A DNA stretch of 31,752 bases from VBDM01 sp035651815 (GTDB lineage: Bacteria; Pseudomonadota; Gammaproteobacteria; Burkholderiales; SG8-39), in NCBI GenBank assembly GCA_035651815.1, contig DASRFB010000058.1, positions 1 through 31,752 on the forward strand, written 5' to 3'. The notes under the pieces are model-generated. The model saw only the letters and a list, made by a program, of their open reading frames with translations, was not told the origin of the DNA and ran no database searches. Below are positions 1-7,512 of this stretch, one piece after another. The position numbers were made by a program, and so were the translations under genes. Within the stretch, counting starts at the first letter, position 1, and each line of letters starts with the position of its first letter.

Positions 1-1
1 C

Positions 2-808
2 GGCACGGCCGACAAGACGCCCGAGCTCGCGCGCATCGCGAACGACGGGCTCGCCGACCTGTGCGCGAAGCATCCCGAGCGCTTCCCCACGTTCATCGCG
101 TCGATGCCGATGAACAACGTCGAGGCGTGCGTGGCCGAGGCGGAGCGCGCGATCAAGACGCTCGGCGCACGCGGGATCCAGGTGTTCACCAACGTCCTCG
201 GAAAGCCGCTCTCCGCGCCCGAGTTCAGGCCGCTCTTCCGCGCGATGGCGAAGCACGATCTCCCGGTGTGGATCCACCCGATCCGCGGGCCGCAGTTCCC
301 CGACTACGCGACCGAGCGCGCGTCCGAGAACGAGATCTGGTTCACCTTCGGGTGGCCCTACGAGACGACGGCGTGCGTGACGCGGCTGATCTTCTCGGGC
401 CTCTACGACGAGCTGCCGAACCTCAAGATCATCACCCACCACATGGGCGGCATGGTCCCCTTCTACGCGGGCAAGATCGACCTCGGCTTCGACCAGATCT
501 TCCACGGCAAGACCGACGAGAACCCGGTCGCGCGCAAGGCCGGCCTGAAGAAGCGTCCCGGCGACTACTACCGCATGCTCTACGCCGACACCTCGGTGAA
601 CGGCTCGGCCGCGGCGGCGCGCTGCGGCCACGCCTTCTTCGGCACCTCGCACTGCGTGTTCGCGACCGACGCGCCGTTCGACGCCGAGCAGGGCCGCATG
701 CTGATCCGCGAGACCATCAAGGCCGTCGACTCGCTCGAGATCCCGAAGGCCGAGAAGGACCAGATCTTCTACGGCAACGCCAGGCGGCTCTTGAAGTTGT
801 CATCCTGA
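2..808 (+). CDS. Amidohydrolase family protein (ACMSD/gamma-resorcylate decarboxylase-like), 5' truncated by the window edge
   Basis: The reading frame is open from base 2 and runs to a TGA at 806-808, so about 268 residues are visible and the N-terminal metal-binding D-x-H-x strand lies outside the window. Visible family marks are a WIHP strand end (His codon at 275-277), an ITHHMGG strand (about 430-450) and an FATDAPF strand whose Asp (about 669) should be the last metal or catalytic residue of the TIM barrel. Members of this amidohydrolase-2 group are cytoplasmic metal-dependent decarboxylases or hydrolases of aromatic or unsaturated acids; the substrate cannot be read from the sequence. 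There is no signal peptide in the visible part. The last codons and the stop fall inside a TCATCCTGAGC-type repeat, so the C-terminus may have been trimmed or replaced by it. The dienelactone-hydrolase-family gene starts 19 bases later, probably in the same transcript. Confidence 0.85.
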   Translation, partial: GTADKTPELARIANDGLADLCAKHPERFPTFIASMPMNNVEACVAEAERAIKTLGARGIQVFTNVLGKPLSAPEFRPLFRAMAKHDLPVWIHPIRGPQFPDYATERASENEIWFTFGWPYETTACVTRLIFSGLYDELPNLKIITHHMGGMVPFYAGKIDLGFDQIFHGKTDENPVARKAGLKKRPGDYYRMLYADTSVNGSAAAARCGHAFFGTSHCVFATDAPFDAEQGRMLIRETIKAVDSLEIPKAEKDQIFYGNARRLLKLSS

Positions 809-823
809 GCCAGCGAAGGATCT
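799..823. repeat. Fragment resembling the dispersed TCATCCTGAGC..GCGAAGGATCT repeat
   Basis: The sequence TCATCCTGAGC followed by CAGCGAAGGATCT matches from memory an imperfect palindromic repeat seen scattered through many bacterial genomes. Here it spans the stop codon of the upstream amidohydrolase, and its GAAGGA supplies the ribosome binding site of the next gene. Only one copy is in the window, so repeat status rests on recall and not on local duplication. Confidence 0.4.
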
Positions 824-827
824 GCTT

Positions 828-1544
828 TTGGCCAGAACCAAAGACATCACCGTCCGTCTGCGCGACGGCACGATGGCCGCCCACGTCGCCTTCCCCGACC
901 GCACGCCCGCCGGCGCGATCATCGCCATCATGGAGATCTGGGGCGTGAACGACACCATGCGCCGCCACGCGCAGGAGTTCGCGGAAAGCGGGTTCGTGTG
1001 CCTCGTGCCCGATCTCTTCTGGCGGCAGGAGCCGGGCGTCGAGCTCTCCGACAAGAACCCCGAGCACGTGAAGAAGGCGTTCGACCTCTACTACGAATTC
1101 GACTACGACGCGGGCGTGCGCGACATGGAGGACACGGTCGCGTTCCTGAAAAAAATGCCCGAGTGCAACGGCAAGGTCGGCTCGGTCGGCTACTGCCTCG
1201 GCGGCAAGCTGAACTACCTCATGTGCTGCCGCGGCACGAGGATGGAGTGCGCGGTCGCGTACTACGGCACCTACATCGAGCACAACATCCGCGAGGCGAA
1301 GAACCTCGCCCGCCCGTTCATGTTGCACATGGCGATGAAGGACCGCTGGGTGCAGGCCGAGGTGAACGACCTGATCGAGCGGCGGCTCTCGCCGAACCCG
1401 CTCGTCACGATCCACAAATACGCGGACGCCGACCACGCCTTCGCGCGCCACGGCAGCAAGGTCTACCGCAAGGACGACGCCGAGCGCGCGCTCGCGCTGT
1501 CGCTCGAGTTCTTCCGGAGATACCTCGGCGCGCCGCGCGCCTAG
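828..1544 (+). CDS. Dienelactone hydrolase family protein
   Basis: A 238-residue cytoplasmic alpha/beta hydrolase. The nucleophile elbow reads GYCLGG with Cys123, the acid is Asp172 in MKDRW, and the base is His203 in DADHAF. These positions nearly equal the Cys123/Asp171/His202 triad known for ClcD-type dienelactone hydrolases, so the protein should be active on a lactone or ester of a ring-cleavage product. The length is typical of the family. The start is TTG at 828, chosen because GAAGGA lies 7 bases upstream and the first ATG (codon 16) would cut into the first beta strand. It follows an amidohydrolase by 19 bases, which suggests a small aromatic-acid catabolic operon. The real substrate need not be dienelactone, since the family also includes broad carboxylesterases. 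Confidence 0.88.
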   Translation: MARTKDITVRLRDGTMAAHVAFPDRTPAGAIIAIMEIWGVNDTMRRHAQEFAESGFVCLVPDLFWRQEPGVELSDKNPEHVKKAFDLYYEFDYDAGVRDMEDTVAFLKKMPECNGKVGSVGYCLGGKLNYLMCCRGTRMECAVAYYGTYIEHNIREAKNLARPFMLHMAMKDRWVQAEVNDLIERRLSPNPLVTIHKYADADHAFARHGSKVYRKDDAERALALSLEFFRRYLGAPRA

Positions 1545-2118
1545 TCCAGCTTGAGCCCGATCGACTTCACGACCGGCGTCCAGCGCGCGATCTCCTCGCG
1601 CACGAAGGCGCGCGTCTTCTCCGGCGTCGAATCGATCTCGGGCTCGAAACCGGACGCGACCAGCTGGCGCCGCAGCTCCGGATCGCTCATCGCCGTGCGC
1701 GTCGCCTGAGCGATCTGCTCGACGATCCGCCCGGGCGTGTGCGCCGGGGCGAACAGCGCCGTGAAGTTCTGCGCCACCATTCCGGGCAGCCCCGCCTCGA
1801 CCGCGGTGGGAATGTCGGGCGCCGCGGCGAGCCGCCGCGGCGTCGTCACCGCGAGCAGGCGCAGCTTCCCCGCCTGGTGCAGCTTCAGCACCTGGCCGGT
1901 CAGGTTGGGCATCGCCATCTGCACCTGTCCGCCCATCACGTCCGCGATCGCCGGGCCCGCGCCTTTGTACGGGACGTGCACGATCGCGCGCGCGCCGGCG
2001 AGCGACTTGAACAGCTCGGCGCCGATGTGCGTCACCGTGCCGACGCCCGCGGACGCGTAGGACATCTTCGCCGCATTGAGCCTGGCGTAGTCGACCAGGT
2101 CCTTCACCGCGGTGTCCG
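1541..2118 (-). pseudogene. C-terminal remnant of a Bug-family (TTT receptor) periplasmic binding protein
   Basis: The minus frame from about 2118 to the stop at 1541 carries the second half of a Bug receptor: the DLVDYARLN..MSYAS strand, the IVHVPYKGAGPAIADVMGGQV region, and the PDIPTAVEAGLPG and C-terminal helices. Intact Bugs elsewhere in this window are 316-329 residues with a signal peptide. Here only about 190 residues remain, with no signal peptide, no first lobe and no plausible start; codons upstream of about 2119 are unrelated to Bug. The missing part would have lain at higher coordinates, where a truncated LysR gene on the opposite strand now abuts. It is a pseudogene, or a chimaeric assembly join. 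Its stop overlaps the 3' end of the dienelactone hydrolase gene by 4 bases, tail to tail. Confidence 0.8.
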
Positions 2119-2369
2119 CGTGCCAGCTCGCTGGCCAAGGAGTGGGCGTGGCCCTCGCCGATCCGTTCGTGCCGAGCATGTTCCTCGACGATCCGGCGGT
2201 CCGCTTCCGCCCGCTCGCCGGGCACGGCGCGCACGACTACCTGGTGCTGTGGCCGGCCGGACAGCCGCCGAGCGTGATGGCGCGGCGGTTCATCGACTGC
2301 GCGCGCGGGAAGGCGCGCGAGGTCATTGCCGCGGTGCTGCGCCTCGCGTCACCAGGCCGCCGTCGCTAG
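2115..2369 (+). pseudogene. C-terminal remnant of a LysR-type transcriptional regulator
   Basis: About 84 residues reading SACQLAGQGVGVALADPF and onward, then LVLWPAGQPPSVMARRFIDCAR, match the end of the LysR co-inducer binding domain (the G-x-G-x-A-L-x-DPF strand, then RPAG and the last helix). The DNA-binding helix-turn-helix and the first subdomain, about 215 residues of a usual 300, are absent. The frame enters directly from the opposite-strand Bug remnant at about 2112-2121. The original arrangement would have been Bug (-) and LysR (+) diverging from a shared promoter, the normal layout for a regulator and its target. One internal deletion would have removed both starts and the promoter. 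Confidence 0.65.
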
Positions 2370-2423
2370 CGCGCGGCATTGCTATACTCGGCGCTCCGCC
2401 ACGCCCGAAGAAAGGCGCCCCCG

Positions 2424-3401
2424 ATGATCCGCGTATACGCCGCACTCCTCGCATCGATCGCCGCCTTCCCCGCCCTCGCCCAGACGAAGCTCGACATGGT
2501 CGGCTTCGGCGGCGCGAGCAACCTGCCGGTGTGGGTCGCGCAGGAGCGCGGCCTGTTCGCGAAAGAAGGCCTCGAGGTGAAGTTCGACCGCACGCCCAGC
2601 TCGGGCGCGCTGTTCCGCAACCTGATGGCGGGCAAGTACCAGGTCGCGAGCGCGGCGTTCGACAATGTCGTCGCCTACGTCGAGGGGCAGGCCGAGCAGA
2701 CGATCGAGGGCTTCGACGTCGTCTCGTTCCTCGGAGTGCACGGCGGGCTCGTGTCGCTGATGACGACGCCGGACGTCAAGGACTTCGCCGGCCTCAAGGG
2801 CAAGACCGCCGCGGTCGACTCGGCCGCGAGCGGCTACGCGCTGCTCATGTACCGCATCCTCGACCAGAAGGGCCTCGCCAAGGACCGCGACTACCGCATC
2901 GTTTCGGTCGGCGGCACCGGCGAGCGTCTCCAGGCGATGCGCGAAGGCCGCGCGGCGGCGGGAATGATCAGCCCGCCGCAGGACCTCGAGGCGAGGAAGC
3001 TCGGCTTCCACACGCTGGGCGAGCCCACCAAGGCGCTCGGCGCCTACACCGGAAGCGTCTACAACGTGCGCCGCGCGTGGGCGAAGGACCACGAGAAGGA
3101 GCTGGTCGCCTTCGCGCGCGCCATCGTCGCCGCGCACGACGTCATCTTCACCGACCGCGCGGCGGCGATCGAGGTGCTGAGGAAGCGCCTCAAGGAGCTG
3201 TCCGCCGGGGACGCCGCCGCGGTCTACGCGAAGATGACCGGCCCCGGCGGCTTCACGCGCAAGGCGCAGATCAGCATCCGCGGCGCGCGCGTCGTGCTCG
3301 CGGTGCGCAGCCAGTACGGCGAGCCCGCGAAGAAGCTCACCGATCCGTACAAGTACATGGACCTCCGGTACTACCGCAAGGCGATGCGCGAGGGCGGCTG
3401 A
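2424..3401 (+). CDS. ABC-type substrate-binding protein, NitT/TauT (NMT1/THI5-like) family
   Basis: A 325-residue secreted binding protein. Residues 1-20 form a Sec signal peptide ending in PALAQ. The mature part opens with LDMVGFGGASNLPVWVAQE, the typical first strand and helix of the SsuA/TauA/NMT1 fold, followed by GLFAKEGLEV. The ATG at 2424 is preferred over an upstream in-frame TTG because the signal peptide begins there and AGAAAGG lies just upstream. Such proteins capture small organic anions, sulfonates or pyrimidine-like ligands in the periplasm and pass them to an ABC permease, but no permease or ATPase gene is nearby, so the gene is an orphan receptor. A TATACT sequence at 2383-2388 could be a -10 element, without a clear -35. 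The ligand cannot be deduced. Confidence 0.85.
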   Translation: MIRVYAALLASIAAFPALAQTKLDMVGFGGASNLPVWVAQERGLFAKEGLEVKFDRTPSSGALFRNLMAGKYQVASAAFDNVVAYVEGQAEQTIEGFDVVSFLGVHGGLVSLMTTPDVKDFAGLKGKTAAVDSAASGYALLMYRILDQKGLAKDRDYRIVSVGGTGERLQAMREGRAAAGMISPPQDLEARKLGFHTLGEPTKALGAYTGSVYNVRRAWAKDHEKELVAFARAIVAAHDVIFTDRAAAIEVLRKRLKELSAGDAAAVYAKMTGPGGFTRKAQISIRGARVVLAVRSQYGEPAKKLTDPYKYMDLRYYRKAMREGG

Positions 3402-3586
3402 CCGCGCCGGACCGATCGCGATCGATTGATGATTTTTACCTCCTTCGCGACCCGGTCCGCGGAACGGACGCGCCGGGACGCGGCCCAATGCTACGGCCGG
3501 CGCTCCATCCCAGCGTAAAAACGACATGCCGGCCTCGGAGCCGGAATTATCTTTCACCGCGCCGGACGGCGGCGTCGGGAGGGAAG

Positions 3587-3799
3587 ATGACGACCTGGGT
3601 TCGAGGCGTGGCGTGTCCGAGATGCTTCAAGATCATCTACACCCTGGAGCGCGGCGAAGGGACCGATTGGGTCCACAACGGCGCGCCGCTGGAGCAGGAC
3701 GAGCACGGCAAGTTCGTGCGCTGTCCCGAGTGCAACACCGCCGTCCGGCACCGGCGCGCGCACAACCTGCCCGGGTTCGGTTACGAAGTCGGGTCCTAG
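3587..3799 (+). CDS. Small CPRC/CPEC zinc-ribbon protein, copy 1
   Basis: A 70-residue protein with two Cys knuckles, CPRC at residues 10-13 and CPEC near 46-49, about 32 residues apart, the arrangement of a single zinc ribbon. The first knuckle is followed by FKIIYTLERGEG and the tail reads HRRAHNLPGFGYEVG. No signal peptide or membrane segment is visible, so it should be cytoplasmic. GGGAGGGAAG directly precedes the ATG. It is a close paralogue of the protein at 4597-4812: I count about 46 identical positions of 70 by eye. I do not recognise a named family. A zinc ribbon of this size could bind nucleic acid or partner proteins, but no function can be assigned. Two further small zinc-ribbon genes lie in the same 1.2 kb. 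Confidence 0.8.
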   Translation: MTTWVRGVACPRCFKIIYTLERGEGTDWVHNGAPLEQDEHGKFVRCPECNTAVRHRRAHNLPGFGYEVGS

Positions 3800-3900
3800 C
3801 GGGCGCCGCGATAGTCACAAGCGCGGATTGATCTTTCCTCCCGGCCGCTCTAGCTTTGACCCGTTCGCGGCGCAGTCGAAGCCGCGTCGCGATGGTCCGA

Positions 3901-4137
3901 ATGTCGAGCTTCGTCCGAGGGGGCTTCTGCCCGAACTGCAACGGCCTGCTCTACCTGCTGTCCCGTGACGACGAGACGCAGCCGTGGCAGCACTCCGGCG
4001 CGCCCGTGCGCGAGGACCGCGAGGGCAATCATATCCGCTGCCCGGTATGCAGCTACCGGGTCGCGCTGAAGCGAAGCGATGTGACTCCCGGATGGAGCTA
4101 CGAGATCGATTTCCCGCCCAGGGCGGGCAAAAGCTGA
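3901..4137 (+). CDS. Small CPNC/CPVC zinc-ribbon protein, divergent copy
   Basis: A 78-residue protein aligned by eye with copy 1: MSSFVRGGFCPNC in place of MTTWVRGVACPRC, then HSGAPVREDREG in place of HNGAPLEQDEHG, then CPVC in place of CPEC. The four Cys are kept, but the FKIxYTLER and HRRAxNxPGFG blocks are not, so it is an older paralogue or a related subfamily. The start is uncertain. ATG at 3901 is chosen because it matches the start of the paralogues; ATG 3892 and TTG 3856 are in frame, and none has a good Shine-Dalgarno. The gene follows copy 1 by about 100 bases on the same strand. Function is unknown. Confidence 0.65.
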   Translation: MSSFVRGGFCPNCNGLLYLLSRDDETQPWQHSGAPVREDREGNHIRCPVCSYRVALKRSDVTPGWSYEIDFPPRAGKS

Positions 4138-4147
4138 ATCCGCCGGA

Positions 4148-4360
4148 CTAGACGAGCACCGCCGCCTGGCCCGCCGCGGCGTCGTCGATGGCGCGCATGA
4201 AGCGGTCGGGATGCACGAAGTGCAGCGAGCACTCGGTGCAGTGATAGAAATCCGCGGTGAACCGCACGCCGTTGCGCAGCGTTATTTCCACCGCGGCAAA
4301 AGTGTGCGACCCGCAGAGCGGGCAACGGAAGACGGCGCGTTGAAGTGACCGGGATTCCAC
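4148..4360 (-). CDS. Small Cys-rich zinc-ribbon protein on the opposite strand
   Basis: The conserved-looking part is about 70 residues with CPLCGSHTF near the start and HCTECSLHFVHPDRF in the middle, again two CxxC knuckles that should bind one zinc. It is only distantly like the CPRC/CPEC copies on the other strand. The start is uncertain: GTG at 4360 is proposed because it gives the same size as its neighbours, while the open frame continues to 4573 with ATGs at 4480 and 4504 through sequence of no clear protein character. It converges with the gene ending at 4137 (10-base gap). No function is recognised. The C-terminal DDAAAGQAAVLV tail is low-complexity. Confidence 0.55.
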   Translation of the reverse strand: MESRSLQRAVFRCPLCGSHTFAAVEITLRNGVRFTADFYHCTECSLHFVHPDRFMRAIDDAAAGQAAVLV

Positions 4361-4596
4361 GACTTTCGCGGACCATGCCGACGTCGTTGGTACGGTACCG
4401 CACGAATTGGACGGGACTGCGCACGATCGCGTTCCCGGGCCTGAGCGCAACGGACCGCGAATCCGCGCGGCGTGTAACATTATTGCGGTATAAGAAACTC
4501 GCATAACGCGGGCCGGCTCACCGTGTATCTTGGCTGCGCCGGGTCCAGGCCCGCGAAAACCAAACAAGCCCACAGCGTCCTCAAGGGAGGGGAACG
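4361..4596. promoter_or_regulatory. AT-rich divergent region between two zinc-ribbon genes
   Basis: Within this 236-base gap, about 4476-4510 is strikingly richer in A/T than its surroundings and contains TATAAG on the plus strand and TTATAC and AATAAT on the minus strand. It sits between a leftward and a rightward small gene, so promoters for both are expected here. I could not find a well-spaced -35/-10 pair for either direction, so the call rests on position and composition only. Confidence 0.3.
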
Positions 4597-4812
4597 ATGG
4601 GAAGCTCGGTCCGGGGCCTCGCGTGCCCGAGATGCTTCAAGATCCTCTATACCCTGGAGCGCCAGGACGGTGAAAGCGACTGGATCCACAGCGGCCTGCC
4701 GCTGAGCGCCGACGAGAACGGCCCCTTCATCCAATGTCCGGAGTGCGGCACGCACGTGCCTCACCGGCGCGCCGGCAACGTTCCCGGCTTCGGTCACGAA
4801 GTCGGCCGCTGA
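4597..4812 (+). CDS. Small CPRC/CPEC zinc-ribbon protein, copy 2
   Basis: A 71-residue paralogue of the protein at 3587-3799. CPRC lies at residues 10-13, CPEC at 47-50, with the shared blocks FKILYTLER, DWIHSG and HRRAGNVPGFGHEVG. One residue is inserted in the middle (DGESDW against EGTDW), and most other differences are conservative, which indicates selection at the protein level. The Shine-Dalgarno AGGGAGGGGA before the ATG is excellent. The protein is predicted cytoplasmic, with one zinc site. The gene converges with the binding-protein gene ending at 4829, leaving 16 bases. Function is not known; the strong ribosome binding site and duplication argue for a real, well-translated protein. 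Confidence 0.82.
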   Translation: MGSSVRGLACPRCFKILYTLERQDGESDWIHSGLPLSADENGPFIQCPECGTHVPHRRAGNVPGFGHEVGR

Positions 4813-4828
4813 CGCCTCGGCCGTCGGC

Positions 4829-5860
4829 CTACTTGGCCGGCTTCGACCTGATCAGGGCCTCGTAATCGTCGTCGCAGCGCTCGACCTCGGCCGGGCTCGC
4901 GCCCGGGTCGACGAACGCGATGCCCGCGCCGCGGAACGGCGAGGGCATGCTCGCGAGCGGCGAGACGTACTTGAGCTGCGCCAGGATCCGCTGGCCTTCG
5001 CCGAGCGAATACTCGTAGAAGAGCAGCGCCGCGTCGGGGTGCCGCGGCCGGCGCGACACGCCGATGCCGTTCGAGCGCCCGATCATCGGCCCGATCGCGA
5101 ACCAGTCGACCGGCGCGCCCTGCGCCTTCGCCTCGTCGATCATGTGGCTGTAGACCGCGAGCGCGAGCGGCACCTCGCCCGAGACGACCATGTTGGCGAG
5201 CAGCGAGTTGCCGTTGCGCACCGACCAGCCGTTGCGCTCGCCCACCCGGCGCAGGGTGTCGACGGCGTCGACGCCGCCCGGGGCCTTCGCGAGCGCGCAG
5301 TACCATTCTCCCGCCTTCGCCTCGACGCCGAGCCGGCCTTTCCATTTCGGATCGAGCAGGTCGGCCCAGCGCCGCGGAAGCTCGTCCTTCTTCACCGCCT
5401 GGGTGTTGTACGCCTGCACGAAGACGTTCAGGAACTGCGGCGCCCAGCCGCGGTGCGCCGGCACCGTGCCGTCGAGCATCTCCGCGTGCCGGCGCGAGTT
5501 CACCTCCTGCAGCAGACCCTCGCGGTACAGCGCCTCGAGCTCGGGCGAGGACGCGCTCGCCGCGTCGAAGTCCCAGCGGCCCGCCTGCTTCTCCGCGACC
5601 AGGCGCTGCACAACCTTGGCCGAGGACGCGCGCCAGACCTCGACCTTCACGCCGTAGCGCTTCTCGAAATCGGCGGCGAGCCGCTTGATCGTCTGCGCCG
5701 CGTTCGAGGTGTAAAGCGTGAGCGAGCCCTCCTTCTTCGCCCCGGCGACGAGGCGCTCGTGGCGCGAGGGCGAGGCGTCCGCGGCGAGCTGCGCGAAGGA
5801 CTGCGCCGCGGCGGGCGGGCCGAGGACGAGCGCGAGAAGAGCGGCCGCGGCGCGAATCAC
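4829..5860 (-). CDS. Extracellular solute-binding protein, family 1 (Fe3+/polyamine-type fold), orphan
   Basis: A 343-residue secreted binding protein. The N-terminus is a short signal peptide ending in PPAAAQ, followed by RHERLVAGAKKEGSLTLYTS, the hallmark opening of AfuA/FutA-like ABC binding proteins. Later shared blocks are FVQAYNTQAVKKDELPRRW, LLDPKWKGRLGVE and GIGVSRRPRHPDAALLFYEY. The start is GTG at 5860, sharing the overlap GTGA with the stop of the upstream amidohydrolase, so translation is coupled. It is paralogous to the two proteins at 7513-9542. Family members often bind iron, but many environmental versions bind organic anions. Coupling to an amidohydrolase and the absence of permease genes favour an organic ligand; this is inference. 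Confidence 0.87.
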   Translation of the reverse strand: MIRAAAALLALVLGPPAAAQSFAQLAADASPSRHERLVAGAKKEGSLTLYTSNAAQTIKRLAADFEKRYGVKVEVWRASSAKVVQRLVAEKQAGRWDFDAASASSPELEALYREGLLQEVNSRRHAEMLDGTVPAHRGWAPQFLNVFVQAYNTQAVKKDELPRRWADLLDPKWKGRLGVEAKAGEWYCALAKAPGGVDAVDTLRRVGERNGWSVRNGNSLLANMVVSGEVPLALAVYSHMIDEAKAQGAPVDWFAIGPMIGRSNGIGVSRRPRHPDAALLFYEYSLGEGQRILAQLKYVSPLASMPSPFRGAGIAFVDPGASPAEVERCDDDYEALIRSKPAK

Positions 5861-6930
5861 GCCGCGGCCTGCGCGGCCTGGGCCGCCCGGGACACGCCGG
5901 CCGGCAGCTTCGCCGGGTCGAGACCGTAGAGCCGGCACGCGTTCGCCGCCAGCACCTTGGTCTGCGTCTCGACGGGCAGGTGTCCGAGGTCGCGCCGGAT
6001 CACCTTGAGCGAGTTCGGCCACGTCGAGTTCGGGTGCGGGAAGTCGTTCGACCACATGAGGTTGTCCTGTCCCCACCATTCCAGCTGGCGCCCGCACACG
6101 CTGTCGTTGAAGAAGCAGGAATAGATCTGCTCGCGCACGTACTCGCCCGGCGCCTTGGTGATCGGCGGCGGGTTCACGCCCTTGAAGCGGCGCCAGTAGT
6201 AGTCCCACTGCTGCACCATGAAGGGCAGCCAGCCCGACTCGTTCTCCACCGTGACGAGCTTCAAACGCGGGAAGCGCTCGAGCACGCCGTAGAAGATGAA
6301 CTCGAACAGCGCGTTCGCGACGTCCATGAGCTTGAGGTTGACGCTGCCGCGGTAGTGCTCGATGCCTTTGCGCTCCTTGGCGTGATAGCTGTGCCCGGTG
6401 AGGATGTGCATGCTGACCGGCGCGTCGAGATCCTGCGCCGCCGCCCAGAAGCGCTCGTAGTGCTTCGAGTGGAACGGCAGGTCGGGATGCGGCGCCTGCC
6501 AGATCAGCGCGCCCTTGAGGCCCGCCTTGCGGCAGCGCCCGAGCTCGGCGACCGCGTGATCGACGTCGTAGATCGAGATCGCCGCCACGCCGACCAGGCG
6601 CTCGCGGTTCACGCTGCAGTAGTCGATGAGCCAGTCGTTGTAGACGCGGAAGCACGCCTGCTGCAGCCCGGCGTCCTCGAGCGCGAACTGCTTCAGCAGC
6701 AGCGTCGGATAGAGCACCTCGGCCGAGAGCCCGTCGATCTCCATCTCGGCGATGCGCGCGCGAGGGTCCCAGCCGCCCTCGCGCTGCTGGAAGCCTTCGC
6801 CGAGCTTGTGCGGCGGGTAGAGCGGCGCGGCCTCGCGGTACTTCGCCGGAACGCCCTTCTTCCACAGGTCGACCGGCTCCATCACGTGCGAGTCGGCCGA
6901 GACGATGATGCCGTCGATGCCCTGGTCCAT
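5857..6930 (-). CDS. Amidohydrolase-2 family metal-dependent hydrolase or decarboxylase
   Basis: A 357-residue cytoplasmic TIM-barrel protein. Metal ligands are suggested by SADSHVMEP near the start (Asp13, His15, Glu18), by SMHILTGH in the middle, by TVENESGW and by the final WSNDFPHPNSTWP strand with its Asp. This is the large subgroup of ACMSD-related proteins that hydrolyse or decarboxylate aromatic acids. The WSNDFPH end resembles uncharacterised proteins usually named amidohydrolase. It lies between a cupin gene (13-base gap upstream) and a binding-protein gene that it overlaps by 4 bases, which fits a three-gene operon for uptake and processing of one organic acid. The C-terminal AAQAAQAAA stretch is low-complexity and probably disordered. 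Substrate is unknown. Confidence 0.88.
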   Translation of the reverse strand: MDQGIDGIIVSADSHVMEPVDLWKKGVPAKYREAAPLYPPHKLGEGFQQREGGWDPRARIAEMEIDGLSAEVLYPTLLLKQFALEDAGLQQACFRVYNDWLIDYCSVNRERLVGVAAISIYDVDHAVAELGRCRKAGLKGALIWQAPHPDLPFHSKHYERFWAAAQDLDAPVSMHILTGHSYHAKERKGIEHYRGSVNLKLMDVANALFEFIFYGVLERFPRLKLVTVENESGWLPFMVQQWDYYWRRFKGVNPPPITKAPGEYVREQIYSCFFNDSVCGRQLEWWGQDNLMWSNDFPHPNSTWPNSLKVIRRDLGHLPVETQTKVLAANACRLYGLDPAKLPAGVSRAAQAAQAAA

Positions 6931-6943
6931 CGCGAGGGTCCCG

Positions 6944-7438
6944 CTATTCGAAGAACTCGCCGTCGCGGTAGACGACGGGCACGCGCTTGTTCTCCTTCGA
7001 GTCGCCGGGCATCGCCTCGCCGCGGGCGTTGAGCCGCGCGCCCGTATCCTTGCCGACGCGGCAGCCGACGCGCAGCAGCACCAGCGGCTCCCGGCTCGTC
7101 GCCTCGAACCAGTAGTACGCGCCCGCGGGCAGCATGATGCCCTCGTGCTTGTTCACGTCGGTGTGGCCGCCGTCGGCGTCGTAGTAGCGCGCGCTCCCCT
7201 GCAGCACGACGAAGGTATGGTCCTCGTTCGGGTGCGTGTGCAGGCCGTTCTCGCCGCCCGAGGCGTACACCTTCAGCGTCGCCCAGAGGTTGTCGGTGCG
7301 CGCGAGCGGCGTGTTGGTGCGCCCCTGCTCGAGCATCTGCGCCCGCAGCTTGAAGAACGCGGGCTTCTTCGCGTCGGCCTTGGGGCCCGAGCGGGTGACG
7401 TCCTTGACGTCCTTGGGGTCGATGGCTTGAGTCGACAT
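6944..7438 (-). CDS. Cupin domain protein
   Basis: A 164-residue single-domain cupin. Motif 1 is GGENGLHTHPNEDH..LQG with His67 and His69 and an acidic residue (Glu72 or Asp73), a plausible metal site. Motif 2 is LPAGAYYWFEA, in which the usual His is replaced by Glu112. There is no signal peptide. GAAGGAG sits 7 bases before the ATG. It is the first gene of a leftward operon with an amidohydrolase and a binding protein. Cupins in such places often act as isomerases or dioxygenases on small acids, but the reaction cannot be read from the sequence. A non-enzymatic ligand-binding role is also possible given the altered second motif. Confidence 0.85.
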   Translation of the reverse strand: MSTQAIDPKDVKDVTRSGPKADAKKPAFFKLRAQMLEQGRTNTPLARTDNLWATLKVYASGGENGLHTHPNEDHTFVVLQGSARYYDADGGHTDVNKHEGIMLPAGAYYWFEATSREPLVLLRVGCRVGKDTGARLNARGEAMPGDSKENKRVPVVYRDGEFFE

Positions 7439-7512
7439 TCGATGCTCCTTCGCGGCCGAGTGGACTCGATGTTAGATTAGCGCGGTCCCCGACTCAAGAA
7501 CCGGTGCGCAAC

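Noticed and set aside
2371..2423. Strong sigma70 promoter before the NitT/TauT receptor
   Set aside because: TATACT is present at 2383-2388 but no -35 element at proper spacing is recognisable.
998..3799. Very long plus-strand open frame (over 900 codons) crossing several genes
   Set aside because: It is an Arg/Ala/Gly-rich shadow produced by high GC; the real genes in other frames here have clear family motifs and ribosome sites.
4361..4573. N-terminal extension of the minus-strand zinc-ribbon gene
   Set aside because: The extension has no protein-like conservation pattern and covers the AT-rich divergent promoter region; a start near 4360 gives the same size as its neighbours.
5979..7032. 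Plus-strand open frame antisense to the amidohydrolase and cupin genes
   Set aside because: Val/Arg-rich shadow with no recognisable domain; the opposite strand has clear motifs and coupled starts.
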